A DNA stretch of 64,000 nt from Streptomyces sp. CB01201 (GCF_002803085.1 NZ_NNBJ01000006.1:186001-250000), one strand, 5' to 3'; shown: positions 1-9,865, counted from the first letter of the stretch. Program-made: numbers and translations. The notes: generated by a model not told the origin, from the sequence alone.

Positions 1-811
1 GCGGCCCGGCCAGCGTCACCCCGCGCTCGATCTCCTGCTTGCGCACCTCCGCGAAGGCCGCGATGAGCTGTTCGTACAGCTCCTCGCGGGTGTGCCCGGT
101 GCCGGGCGCGGACGGCTTGTACTCCAGGGCCAACGGGCCGCCGCCCGGCGCCAGTTGCTCGTACGCCTTGTCGGCCAGTGGCTGGAGCGCGGCGATCAGG
201 TCGAGGCGCTGGGCGAGCAGCTCGGCGCCGGCCTGGGCGAGGTGCTGGTCCCAGACGTCGAGCGTGGACAGGTCCATGCCACGGCCGCCGTGCCGACGGG
301 CCATCGCGGCCGACTTCAGGAGGGTGTTGCGCTGCTTGAGGACGCGCTCGTAGTCGGACCGTACGGCCGCCATCCGGGGCGAGCGTGCGGTGATCAGCTC
401 GTCGAGGAAGCGGCGCCGCTCGCCCGGGTCGCCCTTGACCAGCGCCAGATCCTCGGGGGCGAACAGGACGGTCCGCACAATCCCCAGCACATCACGGGGT
501 CTGACCTGCGAGGACCTGTTGATACGGGCCCGGTTGGCGCGGCCCGGGTTCAGTTCGAGCTCGATCAGCTGGGAGCGCTCGCCCTGGGTCACGGCCGCGC
601 GGATCACGGCCCGCTCGGCGCCCATCCGCACCAGCGGCGCGTCCGAGGAGACCCGGTGGCTGCCGAGCGAGGCGAGATAGCCGACGGCCTCGACCAGATT
701 GGTCTTGCCCTGGCCGTTGGCGCCCACGAAAGCGGTGACGCCCGGGTCGAGCGGAACCTCGACCCGGGCGTACGAGCGGAAGTCGGCCAGCGAGAGATGG
801 GTGACGTGCAT
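1..811 (-). CDS. recF: RecF, DNA replication/repair ATPase (partial, 3' end cut by window)
   Basis: RecF binds gapped DNA and helps load RecA with RecO and RecR. The visible 270 residues start at an ATG preceded by a GGGGGAGG ribosome site about 11 bases upstream. The start [14 protein letters not shown] is typical of RecF, and the Walker A motif GANGQGKTN lies at residues 30-38. The C-terminal part, with the signature and Walker B motifs of this SMC-like ATPase, lies outside the window. The gene follows the gnd-like gene on the same strand with a gap of about 42 bases, in the dnaN-gnd-recF order usual for Streptomyces. The identification is firm; only the missing end limits it. Confidence 0.97.
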   Translation of the reverse strand, partial: MHVTHLSLADFRSYARVEVPLDPGVTAFVGANGQGKTNLVEAVGYLASLGSHRVSSDAPLVRMGAERAVIRAAVTQGERSQLIELELNPGRANRARINRSSQVRPRDVLGIVRTVLFAPEDLALVKGDPGERRRFLDELITARSPRMAAVRSDYERVLKQRNTLLKSAAMARRHGGRGMDLSTLDVWDQHLAQAGAELLAQRLDLIAALQPLADKAYEQLAPGGGPLALEYKPSAPGTGHTREELYEQLIAAFAEVRKQEIERGVTLAGP

Positions 812-853
812 GGTGTCGCCGACCTCCCCCGGCTTACCTACTGCTCGGTGCGG

Positions 854-1729
854 CTACTTGGACTCGACCGCGTGGCCGCCGAACTGGTTGCGCAGCGCGG
901 CGATCATCTTCATCTGCGGGGAGTCGTCCTGACGGGACGCGAAACGGGCGAACAGCGACGCGGTGATGGCGGGCAGCGGCACGGCGTTGTCGATGGCTGC
1001 CTCCACCGTCCACCGGCCCTCGCCGGAGTCCTGCGCGAAGCCCTTGAGCTTGTCGAGGTGCTCGTCGTCGTCCAGGGCGTTGACCGCGAGGTCGAGCAGC
1101 CAGGAACGGATGACCGTGCCCTCCTGCCAGCTGCGGAACACCTCACGGACGTCGGTGACGGAGTCGACCTTCTCCAGGAGCTCCCAGCCCTCGGCGTAGG
1201 CCTGCATCATGGCGTACTCGATGCCGTTGTGGACCATCTTCGAGAAGTGGCCGGCGCCGACCTTGCCCGCGTGCACCGCGCCGAAGTCGCCCTCGGGCTT
1301 CAGCGCGTCGAAGACCGGCTGGACCTTCGCGATGTTCTCGGCGGTGCCGCCGTACATCAGCGCGTAGCCGTTCTCCAGGCCCCAGACGCCGCCGGAGACA
1401 CCGCAGTCGACGAAGCCGATGTCCTTGATGCCCAGCTCGACGGCGTGCTTCTCGTCGTCCGTCCAGCGGGAGTTGCCGCCGTCCACGACGACATCGCCGG
1501 GGGACAGGAGCTCGCCGAGTTCATCGATCGTGGACTGCGTCGCGGCGCCGGCGGGGACCATCACCCACACCACGCGCGGTCCCTTGAGACTGTCCACAAG
1601 CTCCTTGAGGCTGTGGACATCAGCGACGTCCGGGTTGCGGTCGTAACCGATGACGGTGTGGCCTGCGCGGCGGATGCGCTCGCGCATGTTGCCGCCCATC
1701 TTGCCGAGGCCGACGAGACCGAGCTCCAT
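854..1729 (-). CDS. gnd: 6-phosphogluconate dehydrogenase, decarboxylating, short NAD-type
   Basis: The product oxidises and decarboxylates 6-phosphogluconate to ribulose 5-phosphate. It has 291 residues, the length of the short GntZ-like class rather than the roughly 470-residue pentose-phosphate enzyme. The N-terminal dinucleotide motif GLGKMG is at residues 7-12, the substrate-binding GVSGG at 110-114, and the catalytic KMVHNGIE at 164-171. ATG 1729 is chosen because AAGGA stands seven bases upstream; a GTG one codon earlier (1732) is also possible. The gene sits between dnaN and recF, a conserved Streptomyces arrangement with no known mechanistic reason. Two DnaA-box-like sequences lie inside it at 1590-1598 and 1612-1620. 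Confidence 0.93.
   Translation of the reverse strand: MELGLVGLGKMGGNMRERIRRAGHTVIGYDRNPDVADVHSLKELVDSLKGPRVVWVMVPAGAATQSTIDELGELLSPGDVVVDGGNSRWTDDEKHAVELGIKDIGFVDCGVSGGVWGLENGYALMYGGTAENIAKVQPVFDALKPEGDFGAVHAGKVGAGHFSKMVHNGIEYAMMQAYAEGWELLEKVDSVTDVREVFRSWQEGTVIRSWLLDLAVNALDDDEHLDKLKGFAQDSGEGRWTVEAAIDNAVPLPAITASLFARFASRQDDSPQMKMIAALRNQFGGHAVESK
1590..1620. promoter_or_regulatory. Two DnaA-box-like sequences inside gnd
   Basis: CTGTCCACA reads on the plus strand at 1590-1598, and TGTGGACAT at 1612-1620 is ATGTCCACA on the minus strand. Each differs from the TTGTCCACA consensus at one or two 5' positions. They are 22 bases apart and about 1.5 kb from oriC. They lie in coding sequence, so they may be chance matches. 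Confidence 0.3.
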
Positions 1730-1859
1730 CACATGATCCTTTGACGTTGTGGCGTTTCGTACCCACGTCCGAGCCTACGCCGGGACCCTGGTACACACCT
1801 GCGGGGTCAGCCGCTCAGACGTACGCCCCGGGTGCCCGGGACGCACGTCCTCAAGCCAC

Positions 1860-2990
1860 TCAGCCGGACAGGCGCACCGGCATGATCAGGTACTTGTACG
1901 CGTCGTCCGCCTCGGCGTCCAGGGCGGGCTTGCCGCTCAGCAGGGCCGGCTTGGTCGAGGTGGTGAAGGCGAGCTGGGCGACCGGCGAGTCGATGGCGCT
2001 CAGGCCGTCGAGCAGGAAGGTCGGGTTGAAGGCGATCGAGATGTCGTCGCCCTCCAGGTTGGCGTCGACCCTTTCCACAGCCTGTGCGTCGTCGCTGGAA
2101 CCGGCCTCCAGGATGAGGACGCCCTGCTCGAAGCTGAGCCGCACCGGGGTGTTGCGCTCGGCCACCAGGGCCACGCGCTTGACGGCCTCGACGAACGGCG
2201 CGGTCTCGATCACCGCGACCGAGTTGAACTCGGTGGGGAAAAGAGTCCGGTACTTCGGCAGGTCGCCTTCGAGAAGACGTGTGGTCGTGCGGCGGCCGGC
2301 GCCTTCGAAACCGATCAGACCCTCACCGGCGCCGGAGCCCGAGAGCGCCAGCGTGACCGTGTCGCCGCTCGTGAGCGCCTTGGCGGTGTCCAGGAGCGTC
2401 TTGGCGGGGACCAGGGCGACCGCTGAGGCGTCCGGGTTCTCCGGCTTCCACAGGAACTCGCGGACCGCGAAGCGGTAGCGGTCGGTGGAGGCGAGGGTGA
2501 CCGTGTCGCCCTCGATCTCGATGCGCACACCGGTGAGCACCGGCAGGGTGTCGTCCCGGCCGGCCGCGATGGCCACCTGGGCGGCGGCGGAGGCGAAGAC
2601 CTCACCGGGAACGGTGCCCGTGGCGGTCGGCATCTGCGGCAGCGCCGGGTACTCCTCCACCGGAAGGGTGTGGAGGGTGAAGCGGGAGGAGCCGCAGACC
2701 ACGGTCGCCCGTACACCGTCTGTGGAGATCTCCACCGGCCGGTTGGGCAGGGCGCGGCAGATGTCGGCGAGCAGACGGCCGGAGACGAGCACCGTGCCGT
2801 CCTCGTCGACCTCGGCGTCGACCGAGACCCGCGCCGAGACCTCGTAGTCGAAGCTGGAGAAGCTGAGCGCGCCGTCCTCCGCCTTCAGAAGAAGGCCCGC
2901 GAGTACGGGCGCGGGCGGACGGGCCGGGAGGCTGCGGGCCACCCAGGCCACCGCCTCCGCGAGTACATCGCGCTCCACCCGGATCTTCAC
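1860..2990 (-). CDS. dnaN: DNA polymerase III beta subunit (sliding clamp)
   Basis: DnaN is the ring-shaped processivity clamp of the replicative polymerase. The product has 376 residues, the usual length, beginning MKIRVERDVLAEAVAWVARS. The C-terminus ends in the conserved YKYLIMPVRL motif of bacterial clamps. The start is GTG 2990, eight bases after a strong AGGAGG. The open frame continues upstream to 3320, but that part runs into the DnaA-box region of oriC and has no clamp similarity. The gene is separated from dnaA by oriC and followed by the gnd-like gene after 130 bases. Confidence 0.98.
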   Translation of the reverse strand: MKIRVERDVLAEAVAWVARSLPARPPAPVLAGLLLKAEDGALSFSSFDYEVSARVSVDAEVDEDGTVLVSGRLLADICRALPNRPVEISTDGVRATVVCGSSRFTLHTLPVEEYPALPQMPTATGTVPGEVFASAAAQVAIAAGRDDTLPVLTGVRIEIEGDTVTLASTDRYRFAVREFLWKPENPDASAVALVPAKTLLDTAKALTSGDTVTLALSGSGAGEGLIGFEGAGRRTTTRLLEGDLPKYRTLFPTEFNSVAVIETAPFVEAVKRVALVAERNTPVRLSFEQGVLILEAGSSDDAQAVERVDANLEGDDISIAFNPTFLLDGLSAIDSPVAQLAFTTSTKPALLSGKPALDAEADDAYKYLIMPVRLSG

Positions 2991-3927
2991 CGGAACCGCC
3001 TCCTGCTGTTGCTGGCTCGCCCTGCTGGCTTTCGTCGTCGGCTGTATCGCCGGGGACCAGTCTGACGTACGCCGCTGACAGTCGGTGCGCGTCGGGGTCA
3101 AGTCGCGTCGAGCGGCGTCCGGAGCTCCGGCGGCCAGTTGTGCACAGGCCCCACTTCCAAACGGATTCCCAGCTAACTCTAAGTGGGAGTAGTAGTAGGG
3201 CCTGTGGAAACCGTGGATAACCCTGTTTGCGCAGGTCAAGCCCGCTTTTTTGTCCACTGCCCCTGTGGGCGGCACCGGTGGACAACTCGGGGTTTCTGTG
3301 GACGCCCGAAAGTTCTGCACATCCCGTGCACAGGACAGGGGTAGTTCTCCCCAGCCCTGTCCCCAGCTTTACCCCGGTTCCCCACAGCCCAACCCGTCTC
3401 CTTCGTGTGACGGCTTTCACTCGCCCCGGTGACCCCGGGCGTTTCGTTGCCGAACAGTGGACAGGGCTGTGGAGAAGCTGGGGACAACCGATCAAGAGCT
3501 GTGGGCCGCCGGTGGACAACTCAATGCACAGGCTGTGGACAGAGGATTCGTCCACAAGCTGTGGAGCAGCGATGCCCACAAATCCACAGGCTGTTGACCT
3601 GGGGTGATGGAGTATCAGCCGCCGAGCCTGTGGAAGCAATCTGGACAACTTCGCGGTCCCCAGGGTGTGGACGGAAGAAAGTCCCCAGATCTGTGGAGAA
3701 CCCCCTCTGACCAGCCGGTATTCGAACACCGGAGTCGTCGTGGACGTCGTACGCACGCTCCCCTGGCCGTCGTACGCGCGGATTCCGGGGCCCCGCGGAG
3801 CCCTCTCCGAGCCGTTCCGGCGGCCTCAGGAGGTTCCCCACAAGCCCCGAGCGGGGCCCGGGAACGCCGAAGGGCGCCCGGAGAATCGATCCCCGGGCGC
3901 CCTTGAGGGGTGGCCGTGCCGGCCGCG
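2991..3927. other. oriC: dnaN-dnaA intergenic region holding oriC
   Basis: This 937-base gap has no credible gene; the frames crossing it have no family features. Between 3138 and 3700 I find at least 17 sequences resembling the actinobacterial DnaA box TTGTCCACA, on both strands. Plus-strand examples are 3138 (TTGTGCACA), 3250 (TTGTCCACT), 3548 (TCGTCCACA) and 3580 (AAATCCACA). Minus-strand examples are 3203, 3212 (TTATCCACG), 3277 and 3511 (TTGTCCACC), 3297, 3456, 3468, 3534 (CTGTCCACA), 3560, 3629, 3640, 3666 (CCGTCCACA) and 3692. The position between dnaN and dnaA and the box density match Streptomyces origins, which carry about 19 boxes. Bases 3716-3927 hold a dnaA terminator and little else. 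Confidence 0.96.
3870..3904 (-). terminator. Terminator hairpin downstream of dnaA
   Basis: AAGGGCGCCCGG at 3870-3881 pairs perfectly with CCGGGCGCCCTT at 3893-3904 around an 11-base loop. It lies 23 bases past the dnaA stop codon and would stop dnaA transcription before oriC. There is no strong U tract, which is common for Streptomyces terminators. Confidence 0.75.
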
Positions 3928-5742
3928 TCAGCCGTTCTTGATGCGGTTCGTGAGTTCGGTGACCTGGTTGTAGATGGAGCGGCGCTCCGCCATCAGGGCG
4001 CGGATCTTGCGGTCGGCGTGCATCACCGTCGTGTGGTCGCGGCCGCCGAACTGCGCCCCGATCTTGGGCAGCGAGAGATCGGTGAGTTCCCGGCACAGAT
4101 ACATCGCGATCTGGCGGGCCGTCACCAGGACGCGGCTGCGCGAGGATCCGCAGAGGTCCTCCACCGTCAGACCGAAGTAGTCGGCGGTCGCCGCCATGAT
4201 GGCGCTCGCGGTGATCTCCGGGGCCGCGTCCTCACCGCCGGGGATCAGGTCCTTGAGGACGATCTCGGTGAGCCCCAGGTCGACGGGCTGCCGGTTCAGC
4301 GAGGCGAACGCGGTGACCCGGATCAGCGCGCCCTCCAGCTCACGGATGTTCCGCGAGATCCGGGACGCGATGAACTCCAGCACCTCCGGCGGGGCGTTGA
4401 GCTGCTCCTGCACCGCCTTCTTGCGGAGGATCGCGATGCGCGTCTCCAGCTCGGGCGGCTGCACATCGGTGGTCAGGCCCCACTCGAAGCGGTTGCGCAG
4501 CCGGTCCTCCAGGGTCATCAGCTGCTTGGGCGGCCGGTCCGAGGACAGCACGATCTGCTTGTTGGCGTTGTGCAGCGTGTTGAAGGTGTGGAAGAACTCC
4601 TCCTGCGTCGACTCCTTGCTCGCCAGGAACTGGATGTCGTCCACCAGAAGGATGTCGACATCGCGGTACCGCTTGCGAAAGGTGTCGCCCTTGCCGTCGC
4701 GGATCGAGTTGATGAACTCGTTGGTGAACTCCTCGGAGCTCACGTACCGCACCCGCGTGCCGGGATAGAGGCTGCGCGCGTAGTGCCCGATCGCGTGCAG
4801 CAGGTGCGTCTTGCCGAGGCCCGACTCCCCATAGATGAAGAGGGGGTTGTACGCCTTGGCCGGCGCCTCGGCGACCGCGACGGCCGCGGCGTGCGCGAAC
4901 CGGTTCGACGAGCCGATGACGAAGGTGTCGAAGAGGTACTTCGGGTTCAGCCGCGCGTGCGGCTCGCCGGGACCGCCCTGCGCGGGCGCCTGGCCGGACG
5001 GCGACGGCGCGAGGTGGCCGGAGCCGCCGCGCTGCGGGGGCTGCCCGTCCGGCAGCTCACGCCGCTCGGAGCGCTGCTCGTGCCGCTGCTGCTCGTACGG
5101 CTGCGGCTTGGGCTGCTCGTAGGAGCCCCGGCCCTGGTCGTACGGGTTGTGGTCCTGGTCGTACTGGCCGCGCTCGGGCGGCGGGGGCGAGCGGTAGTCG
5201 TGCTGGGGCTGCTGCGGGCGGCCACCGCCGTAGGGCTCGCGCCACTGCTCGCCCGAGGAGTCGCGGTCCTGGAAGCCGCCGAGGCGGGGCTGCTGCCAGA
5301 GGTCCTCCTGGGCGCGCGGCCAGGCGCCGGGCTCGGGGCGCTGCTGGTACTCGCCGGGGTAGGCGGGGCGGGCCGTCGGCAGGCCGTCGTCGGAGGGCCT
5401 GCCGTAGGGGTCGTCCTGGTAGCGCGGCTGCTGGGAGGGCTGCTGCGGGGCGGGCGGGGAGGGCTCGCCCACCGAGTCGTCGACGGTGATCGCGATGCGG
5501 ATGGTGCGGCCGCACTCGCGGCTCAGCGTCTCGCTGATCAGCGGGGCGAGCCGGCCCTCCAGGACGCGCTTGCCCCACTCGTTGGGCACGGCGAGCAACG
5601 CGGTGTCGGCCACCAGCGCGAGCGGCTGGCAGCGCTCGATCCACTGCTTGTCCTTGGGCTCGATGCCCTGCTGCCCCTCCCCGAGGAGATGCTCCAGCAC
5701 TCGTGGCCACACTGCGGCAAGATCGGCAGGTACATCAGCCAC
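3928..5742 (-). CDS. dnaA: Chromosomal replication initiator DnaA
   Basis: DnaA binds the boxes in oriC, unwinds the origin with ATP and loads the DnaB helicase. The 604-residue product has the four-domain plan. Domain I spans residues 1-90 ([16 protein letters not shown]). A long Pro/Gln/Arg-rich domain II spans about 90-265. The AAA+ domain has Walker A GESGLGKT at 305-312 and Walker B ILLVDDI at 364-370. The DNA-binding signature DHTTVMHA is at 569-576. Domain II is large compared with E. coli, as is usual in Streptomyces. GTG 5742 is chosen because domain I begins there; the open frame continues to 6039 without family similarity. A perfect DnaA box in the upstream region suggests autoregulation. 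Confidence 0.98.
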   Translation of the reverse strand: MADVPADLAAVWPRVLEHLLGEGQQGIEPKDKQWIERCQPLALVADTALLAVPNEWGKRVLEGRLAPLISETLSRECGRTIRIAITVDDSVGEPSPPAPQQPSQQPRYQDDPYGRPSDDGLPTARPAYPGEYQQRPEPGAWPRAQEDLWQQPRLGGFQDRDSSGEQWREPYGGGRPQQPQHDYRSPPPPERGQYDQDHNPYDQGRGSYEQPKPQPYEQQRHEQRSERRELPDGQPPQRGGSGHLAPSPSGQAPAQGGPGEPHARLNPKYLFDTFVIGSSNRFAHAAAVAVAEAPAKAYNPLFIYGESGLGKTHLLHAIGHYARSLYPGTRVRYVSSEEFTNEFINSIRDGKGDTFRKRYRDVDILLVDDIQFLASKESTQEEFFHTFNTLHNANKQIVLSSDRPPKQLMTLEDRLRNRFEWGLTTDVQPPELETRIAILRKKAVQEQLNAPPEVLEFIASRISRNIRELEGALIRVTAFASLNRQPVDLGLTEIVLKDLIPGGEDAAPEITASAIMAATADYFGLTVEDLCGSSRSRVLVTARQIAMYLCRELTDLSLPKIGAQFGGRDHTTVMHADRKIRALMAERRSIYNQVTELTNRIKNG

Positions 5743-6123
5743 AGGGCACGCTCTCTCGCAGGTCCCACGAATGTGTGGTTCTCGGGACGGGATGGGATGG
5801 CACAGACAGACAGGCAAGGACACAACGGGAAAAGATTGGGAGTTCAGCCACGGTAGTCGGGCCCACTGACGTGGTTCAAGTTGTTGTCCACAGCCTGTGC
5901 ATACCGGGGCCCGGCGAGCCCCCGGTTTGACCGGATGGCGTAGCCGCGCGTACCGTAACCAGGTCGAGTTGTCGATGGCTGCTGCCGCCTGCCTCCGATG
6001 GGCAAAGATCACGATCTGTGATCGTGAAGCGGTGCACACGGGCGTATACGCGAGCTACTCGTGGGCGCACGGTGACAGCCAGGCGATGTCCCGCCGCCAA
6101 CGAATCATTTCTGGAGCCCCCGA
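5743..6123. promoter_or_regulatory. dnaA-rpmH divergent promoter region
   Basis: This 381-base gap separates the divergent dnaA and rpmH genes and must hold both promoters. It contains one perfect DnaA box (5884-5892). No other gene is credible here; frames crossing it are extensions of dnaA shadows. The rpmH ribosome site GGAG lies just before its GTG start. I could not place -10 and -35 boxes with confidence. Confidence 0.7.
5884..5892 (+). promoter_or_regulatory. Perfect DnaA box upstream of dnaA
   Basis: TTGTCCACA matches the consensus exactly and lies about 140 bases upstream of the dnaA start. DnaA boxes in the dnaA promoter are known in Streptomyces and mediate autoregulation, so the same role is inferred here. 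Confidence 0.85.
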
Positions 6124-6261
6124 GTGAGCAAGCGCACCTTCCAGCCGAACAACCGTCGCCGCGCCAAGACCCACGGCTTCCGCCTGCGGATGCGTACCCG
6201 CGCCGGCCGCGCGATTCTCGCGAACCGCCGTGGCAAGGGTCGCGCGAGCCTGTCCGCGTAA
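6124..6261 (+). CDS. rpmH: Ribosomal protein L34
   Basis: This 45-residue basic protein of the large ribosomal subunit starts [19 protein letters not shown] and ends KGRASLSA, the standard L34 pattern. It begins at GTG 6124 with GGAG eight bases upstream, and stops at TAA 6259-6261. It is the first gene of the plus-strand run, 18 bases before rnpA, the near-universal rpmH-rnpA pairing next to dnaA. Confidence 0.98.
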   Translation: MSKRTFQPNNRRRAKTHGFRLRMRTRAGRAILANRRGKGRASLSA

Positions 6262-6279
6262 ACAGCAAAAGGTCATGAC

Positions 6280-6651
6280 GTGCTGCCTACCGAGAATCGG
6301 CTGAGGCGGCGCGAGGACTTCGCGACCGCGGTACGCCGAGGACGCCGGGCCGGTCGCCCGCTCCTCGTCGTCCATCTACGCAGCGGTACAACGGACCCGC
6401 ATGCGCCTGGGGAGAGCGCTCCCCCGACGCGTGCGGGTTTCGTTGTCAGCAAGGCCGTCGGCGTGGCTGTCGTCCGCAATCTGGTGAAGCGCAGGCTTCG
6501 CCACCTCATGCGCGAACGGCTGCCTCAGTTGCCCCCCGGTAGCCTGGTGGTCGTACGGGCATTGCCCGGTGCGGGCGATGCAGACCATGCACAGCTGGCC
6601 CGAGACCTGGACGCCGCCCTCGCGCGGCTACTGGGAGGGGGCGCGCGATGA
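6280..6651 (+). CDS. rnpA: Ribonuclease P protein component
   Basis: RnpA is the protein subunit of RNase P, which trims the 5' leader of tRNA precursors together with the rnpB RNA. The product has 123 residues, starts [21 protein letters not shown], and carries the central basic RNR-type helix in the segment [19 protein letters not shown] at about residues 66-84. GTG 6280 follows an AAAAGG ribosome site; an ATG at 6275 is out of frame. Its last four bases overlap the yidD start (ATGA), so the two are translationally coupled. Confidence 0.97.
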   Translation: MLPTENRLRRREDFATAVRRGRRAGRPLLVVHLRSGTTDPHAPGESAPPTRAGFVVSKAVGVAVVRNLVKRRLRHLMRERLPQLPPGSLVVVRALPGAGDADHAQLARDLDAALARLLGGGAR

Positions 6652-6983
6652 AGTACCCGCTGCTGGCCCTGATCAAGCTGTACCAGTGGACGATCAGCCC
6701 ACTTCTGGGGCCCGTCTGCCGGTACTACCCGTCGTGTTCCCACTATGGATATACGGCGATCGACCGGCACGGTGCCGTCAAAGGCACCGCCCTGACCGCC
6801 TGGCGCATTCTGCGGTGCAATCCGTGGTCGCCCGGTGGCGTGGACTACGTGCCGGAGCGCAAGCGACCTCGGTGGCACGAGGCGCTGCGCGCTGCCTGGC
6901 GAGGTGACAAGGGCGGGCAGTCCGCCGCTGAGACCGAGACAAGCCCGGCCGCAGAGACCCCGCCCAATGCTCAAGGAGCCTGA
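6648..6983 (+). CDS. yidD: Membrane protein insertion efficiency factor YidD
   Basis: YidD is a small membrane-associated protein that assists YidC-dependent insertion of inner-membrane proteins. The 111-residue product has the family core: the N-terminal amphipathic stretch [14 protein letters not shown], then the Cys-rich segments [15 protein letters not shown] and [15 protein letters not shown]. The C-terminal 30 residues are a variable Ala/Glu-rich tail. It starts at ATG 6648 overlapping the rnpA stop, and yidC follows three bases after its stop, giving a tight rnpA-yidD-yidC unit. Confidence 0.96.
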   Translation: MKYPLLALIKLYQWTISPLLGPVCRYYPSCSHYGYTAIDRHGAVKGTALTAWRILRCNPWSPGGVDYVPERKRPRWHEALRAAWRGDKGGQSAAETETSPAAETPPNAQGA

Positions 6984-6986
6984 TTA

Positions 6987-8276
6987 GTGGACACGATTGC
7001 CAGTCTGTTCAGCTTTATCACCTGGCCTGTTTCCTGGGTCATCGTCCAGTTCCACAAGTTGTACGGCGCGATCTTCGGGCCGGACACGGGTTGGGCCTGG
7101 GGCCTGTCGATCGTGTCCCTCGTGGTGCTGATCCGTATTTGCCTGATCCCGCTCTTCGTGAAGCAGATCAAGTCGACCCGGAACATGCAGGCGCTCCAGC
7201 CGAAGATGAAGGCGATCCAGGAGCGCTACAAGAGCGACAAGCAGCGTCAGTCCGAAGAGATGATGAAGCTGTACAAGGAGACGGGCACCAACCCGCTCTC
7301 CTCGTGCCTTCCGATCCTCGCGCAGTCGCCGTTCTTCTTCGCGCTTTACCACGTGCTCGCCGGCATCGCCAACGGCAAGACCATCGGCGTCATCAACCAG
7401 CCGCTGCTGGAAAGCGCCCAGAAGGCCCACATCGTCGGTGCCCCGCTGGCCGCGAAGTTCATGGACAGCGCCTCCAAGGTCGAGAGCCTCGGTGCCTCGC
7501 TGACCGATGTCCGCGTCGTCACCGCGATCATGATCGTGATGATGTCGGCCTCGCAGTTCTTCACCCAGCGCCAGCTGATGACGAAGAACGTGGACCTGAC
7601 GGTCAAGACGCCGTTCATGCAGCAGCAGAAGATGCTGATGTACGTCTTCCCGGTCATGTTCGCCGTGATGGGCATCAACTTCCCCGTCGGTGTCCTCGTC
7701 TACTGGCTGACCACCAACGTGTGGACCATGGGCCAGCAGATGTACGTCATCAACCAGAACCCGACGCCGGGTTCCAAGGCCCAGGAGCACTACCTGGACC
7801 GCCTGATCAAGAGCGTCAACGCGCACGGCGAGGTGCGGGGCAAGAAGCGCCGCACCATCGTGCAGGCGATCGTGGCCAAGGGTCCGGACCGCAACGACAA
7901 CGAGCGCAAGTTCATCACCGGTCTCTCCAAGCAGGGCTACGCGGCTCAGGCCGACGGTTCCGTGGTGAAGAGCGACACGGCGCTTCTCGAAGCCGAGGGC
8001 GCGGCTCCCAAGCGCCAGCAGCCCAAGCGGCAGACCAAGGCGCAGCGCCAGGCCGGTGCGGTCCAGCAGGACGACGCGGCCGCGAAGACCTCGCTGACCA
8101 AGGACGCCGCCGAGACCTCGGATGCGGCGCCCGCGGAGAAGCAGGCCGCGCCGCAGGATGCCAAGCCCAAGCAGGACACCAAGCCGAAGCAGGGCAAGCC
8201 CACCGCGGGTCAGGCACGAGCCAAGTCGGGGCAGCGCAAGGGTCAGCAGCGGCCCAAGCACCCGACCAAGAAGTAA
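6987..8276 (+). CDS. yidC: Membrane protein insertase YidC/Oxa1
   Basis: YidC inserts and folds inner-membrane proteins alone or with the Sec translocon. The 429-residue product resembles the short Gram-positive form without the large periplasmic domain. Hydrophobic segments lie at about residues 2-20, 36-57, 110-127, 170-188 and 215-238. The arginine at about residue 50 in the second segment fits the conserved charge of the insertase groove. From about residue 265 the tail is long and rich in Lys, Ala, Gln and Pro, with repeated KPKQ motifs, a ribosome-facing feature seen in actinobacterial homologues. The start is GTG 6987. Confidence 0.96.
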   Translation: MDTIASLFSFITWPVSWVIVQFHKLYGAIFGPDTGWAWGLSIVSLVVLIRICLIPLFVKQIKSTRNMQALQPKMKAIQERYKSDKQRQSEEMMKLYKETGTNPLSSCLPILAQSPFFFALYHVLAGIANGKTIGVINQPLLESAQKAHIVGAPLAAKFMDSASKVESLGASLTDVRVVTAIMIVMMSASQFFTQRQLMTKNVDLTVKTPFMQQQKMLMYVFPVMFAVMGINFPVGVLVYWLTTNVWTMGQQMYVINQNPTPGSKAQEHYLDRLIKSVNAHGEVRGKKRRTIVQAIVAKGPDRNDNERKFITGLSKQGYAAQADGSVVKSDTALLEAEGAAPKRQQPKRQTKAQRQAGAVQQDDAAAKTSLTKDAAETSDAAPAEKQAAPQDAKPKQDTKPKQGKPTAGQARAKSGQRKGQQRPKHPTKK

Positions 8277-8290
8277 GAAGGAGTCCATCC

Positions 8291-8800
8291 GTGACGGAAG
8301 GCACCACCTCCCCGGCCGCTGAGGGCGTCGACACCCTCTCCCGCCTGGAGCAGGAAGGGGAGATCGCCGCCGATTACCTTGAGGGCCTGCTTGACATCGC
8401 CGACCTCGACGGCGACATCGACATGGACGTCGAGGCGGACCGGGCCGCGGTCTCGATCATCAGCGACAGCGGACGCGACCTGCAGAAGCTCGTCGGCCGT
8501 GACGGTGAGGTGCTTGAGGCTCTCCAGGAGCTCACGCGCCTCGCCGTGCACCGCGAGACCGGTGACCGCAGCCGGCTGATGCTGGACATCGGCGGCTACC
8601 GGGCCAAGAAGCGCACGGAGCTCGCCGAGCTGGGCGCCAAGGCCGCGGACGAGGTCAAGAGCACCGGTGCGCCGGTGAAGCTGGACCCGATGACGCCGTT
8701 CGAGCGCAAGGTCGTGCACGACGCCGTCGCGGCCGCGGGACTGCGCAGCGAGTCGGAGGGCGAGGAGCCCCAGCGCTTCGTCGTCGTACTGCCCGCCTGA
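8291..8800 (+). CDS. jag: Jag/KhpB RNA-binding protein (KH and R3H domains)
   Basis: Jag-family proteins bind RNA through a KH domain and an R3H domain and affect cell division and envelope synthesis in Gram-positive bacteria. This 169-residue copy has an acidic N-terminus, a KH-type loop in VGRDGEVLEAL at about residues 68-78, and an R3H motif in PFERKVVHDAV at about 136-146. The C-terminus RFVVVLPA is typical. It starts at GTG 8291, with AGAAGGAG a few bases upstream, 14 bases after yidC. A hairpin terminator follows. Confidence 0.94.
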   Translation: MTEGTTSPAAEGVDTLSRLEQEGEIAADYLEGLLDIADLDGDIDMDVEADRAAVSIISDSGRDLQKLVGRDGEVLEALQELTRLAVHRETGDRSRLMLDIGGYRAKKRTELAELGAKAADEVKSTGAPVKLDPMTPFERKVVHDAVAAAGLRSESEGEEPQRFVVVLPA

Positions 8801-8816
8801 GCGGTCATTGCTTTGT

Positions 8817-8844
8817 CGGCCCCGTCTGTTCGCAGGCGGGGCCG
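8817..8844 (+). terminator. Terminator hairpin after jag
   Basis: CGGCCCCGTCTG at 8817-8828 pairs with CAGGCGGGGCCG at 8833-8844 (one G-T wobble) around a stable TTCG tetraloop, followed by ATCTTT. It lies 16 bases past the jag stop and may attenuate transcription into rsmG. Confidence 0.8.
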
Positions 8845-8910
8845 ATCTTTGTCAGCCTGATAGTCAGCCGCCGGAGTGCGGTCACGCATAGGTAGGGAAG
8901 GACGGTCCCC

Positions 8911-9636
8911 GTGACGGAGGCAGAGGCAGCAGCGGAGCTTCCCCAGGCGCCCGAAGAGGCGCGGGAGGTTTTCGGGGAGTTCTTCCCCGAGGCCGTGCGG
9001 TATGCGGAGCTGCTCGCGGATGCGGGGGTCAAGCGAGGTCTGATCGGCCCGCGCGAGGTACCGCGCCTGTGGGAGCGGCATCTGCTCAACTGCGCGGTGC
9101 TCTCCGAGGTGGTGCCGGAGGGCGTCACGGTCTGCGACGTCGGCTCGGGTGCGGGGCTGCCCGGCATCCCGCTGGCGCTGGTGCGCCCGGACCTGAAGAT
9201 CACTCTCCTCGAACCGTTGCTGCGGCGCACCAACTTCCTCCAGGAGGTCGTGGAGCTGCTCGGTCTCGACCATGTCACCGTGGTGCGCGGCCGTGCCGAG
9301 GAGATGCTGGGCAAGGTCACTCCGGTCCATGTGGTGACCGCCCGCGCGGTGGCCCCGCTCGACCGGCTGGCCGGCTGGGGCGTTCCGCTGCTGCGCCCGT
9401 ACGGCGAGATGCTGGCGCTCAAGGGCGACACGGCCGAGGAGGAGATCGTCGGTGCCCGTGCCGCGCTGAGCAAGCTCGGTGTGGTGGAGACGTCGGTACT
9501 GCACGTGGGCGAGGGCGTGGTGGACCCGCTCTCCACGGTCGTACGGGTCGAGGTGGGCGAGAGCCCGGGCGGTGTGCGGTTCGCCGCGAAGCGCGCCAAG
9601 GCGGCCCGGACGAGCCGGACCCGACGTCGCCGCTGA
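8911..9636 (+). CDS. rsmG: 16S rRNA (guanine-527-N7)-methyltransferase RsmG
   Basis: RsmG (GidB) methylates G527 of 16S rRNA using S-adenosylmethionine; loss gives low-level streptomycin resistance. The product has 241 residues. The SAM-binding motif VCDVGSGAGLPG starts at about residue 74, preceded by the family segment GPREVPRLWERHLLNCAVL. The C-terminal 25 residues are Lys/Arg-rich. GTG 8911 is the start. It lies between jag and parA as in most actinobacteria. Confidence 0.96.
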   Translation: MTEAEAAAELPQAPEEAREVFGEFFPEAVRYAELLADAGVKRGLIGPREVPRLWERHLLNCAVLSEVVPEGVTVCDVGSGAGLPGIPLALVRPDLKITLLEPLLRRTNFLQEVVELLGLDHVTVVRGRAEEMLGKVTPVHVVTARAVAPLDRLAGWGVPLLRPYGEMLALKGDTAEEEIVGARAALSKLGVVETSVLHVGEGVVDPLSTVVRVEVGESPGGVRFAAKRAKAARTSRTRRRR

Positions 9637-9744
9637 ACTCGGCTCACCGTATCGGGCGTTACATGGACAAATGCTCCATAGAAGGCCGTATACGTACGCA
9701 TTTCGGAGTGTCGTAACGGTCTCTCGGTAGCGCGGATGCATCGT

Positions 9745-9758
9745 GTTTCACGTGAAAC
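9745..9758. promoter_or_regulatory. parS: parS site upstream of parA
   Basis: GTTTCACGTGAAAC, a perfect 14-base palindrome bound by ParB. It lies in the rsmG-parA gap about 180 bases before the chosen parA start. Confidence 0.97.
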
Positions 9759-9865
9759 GTCGCTCACTGCTGCATGGAATCATCAGCCGCGGCCGTGCGG
9801 CTTCCTCGCCGCGCGACCGCAAGCCGTTCGCGGGGGGCCTCGGGTCCCCCACGAGGGCTACGGAG

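Noticed and set aside
92..1744. A 550-codon plus-strand frame antisense to recF and gnd
   Set aside because: Antisense shadow; both genes on the other strand have intact motifs.
3910..5856. A 648-codon plus-strand frame antisense to dnaA
   Set aside because: Composition is typical of high-GC antisense frames, and the opposite strand is clearly DnaA.
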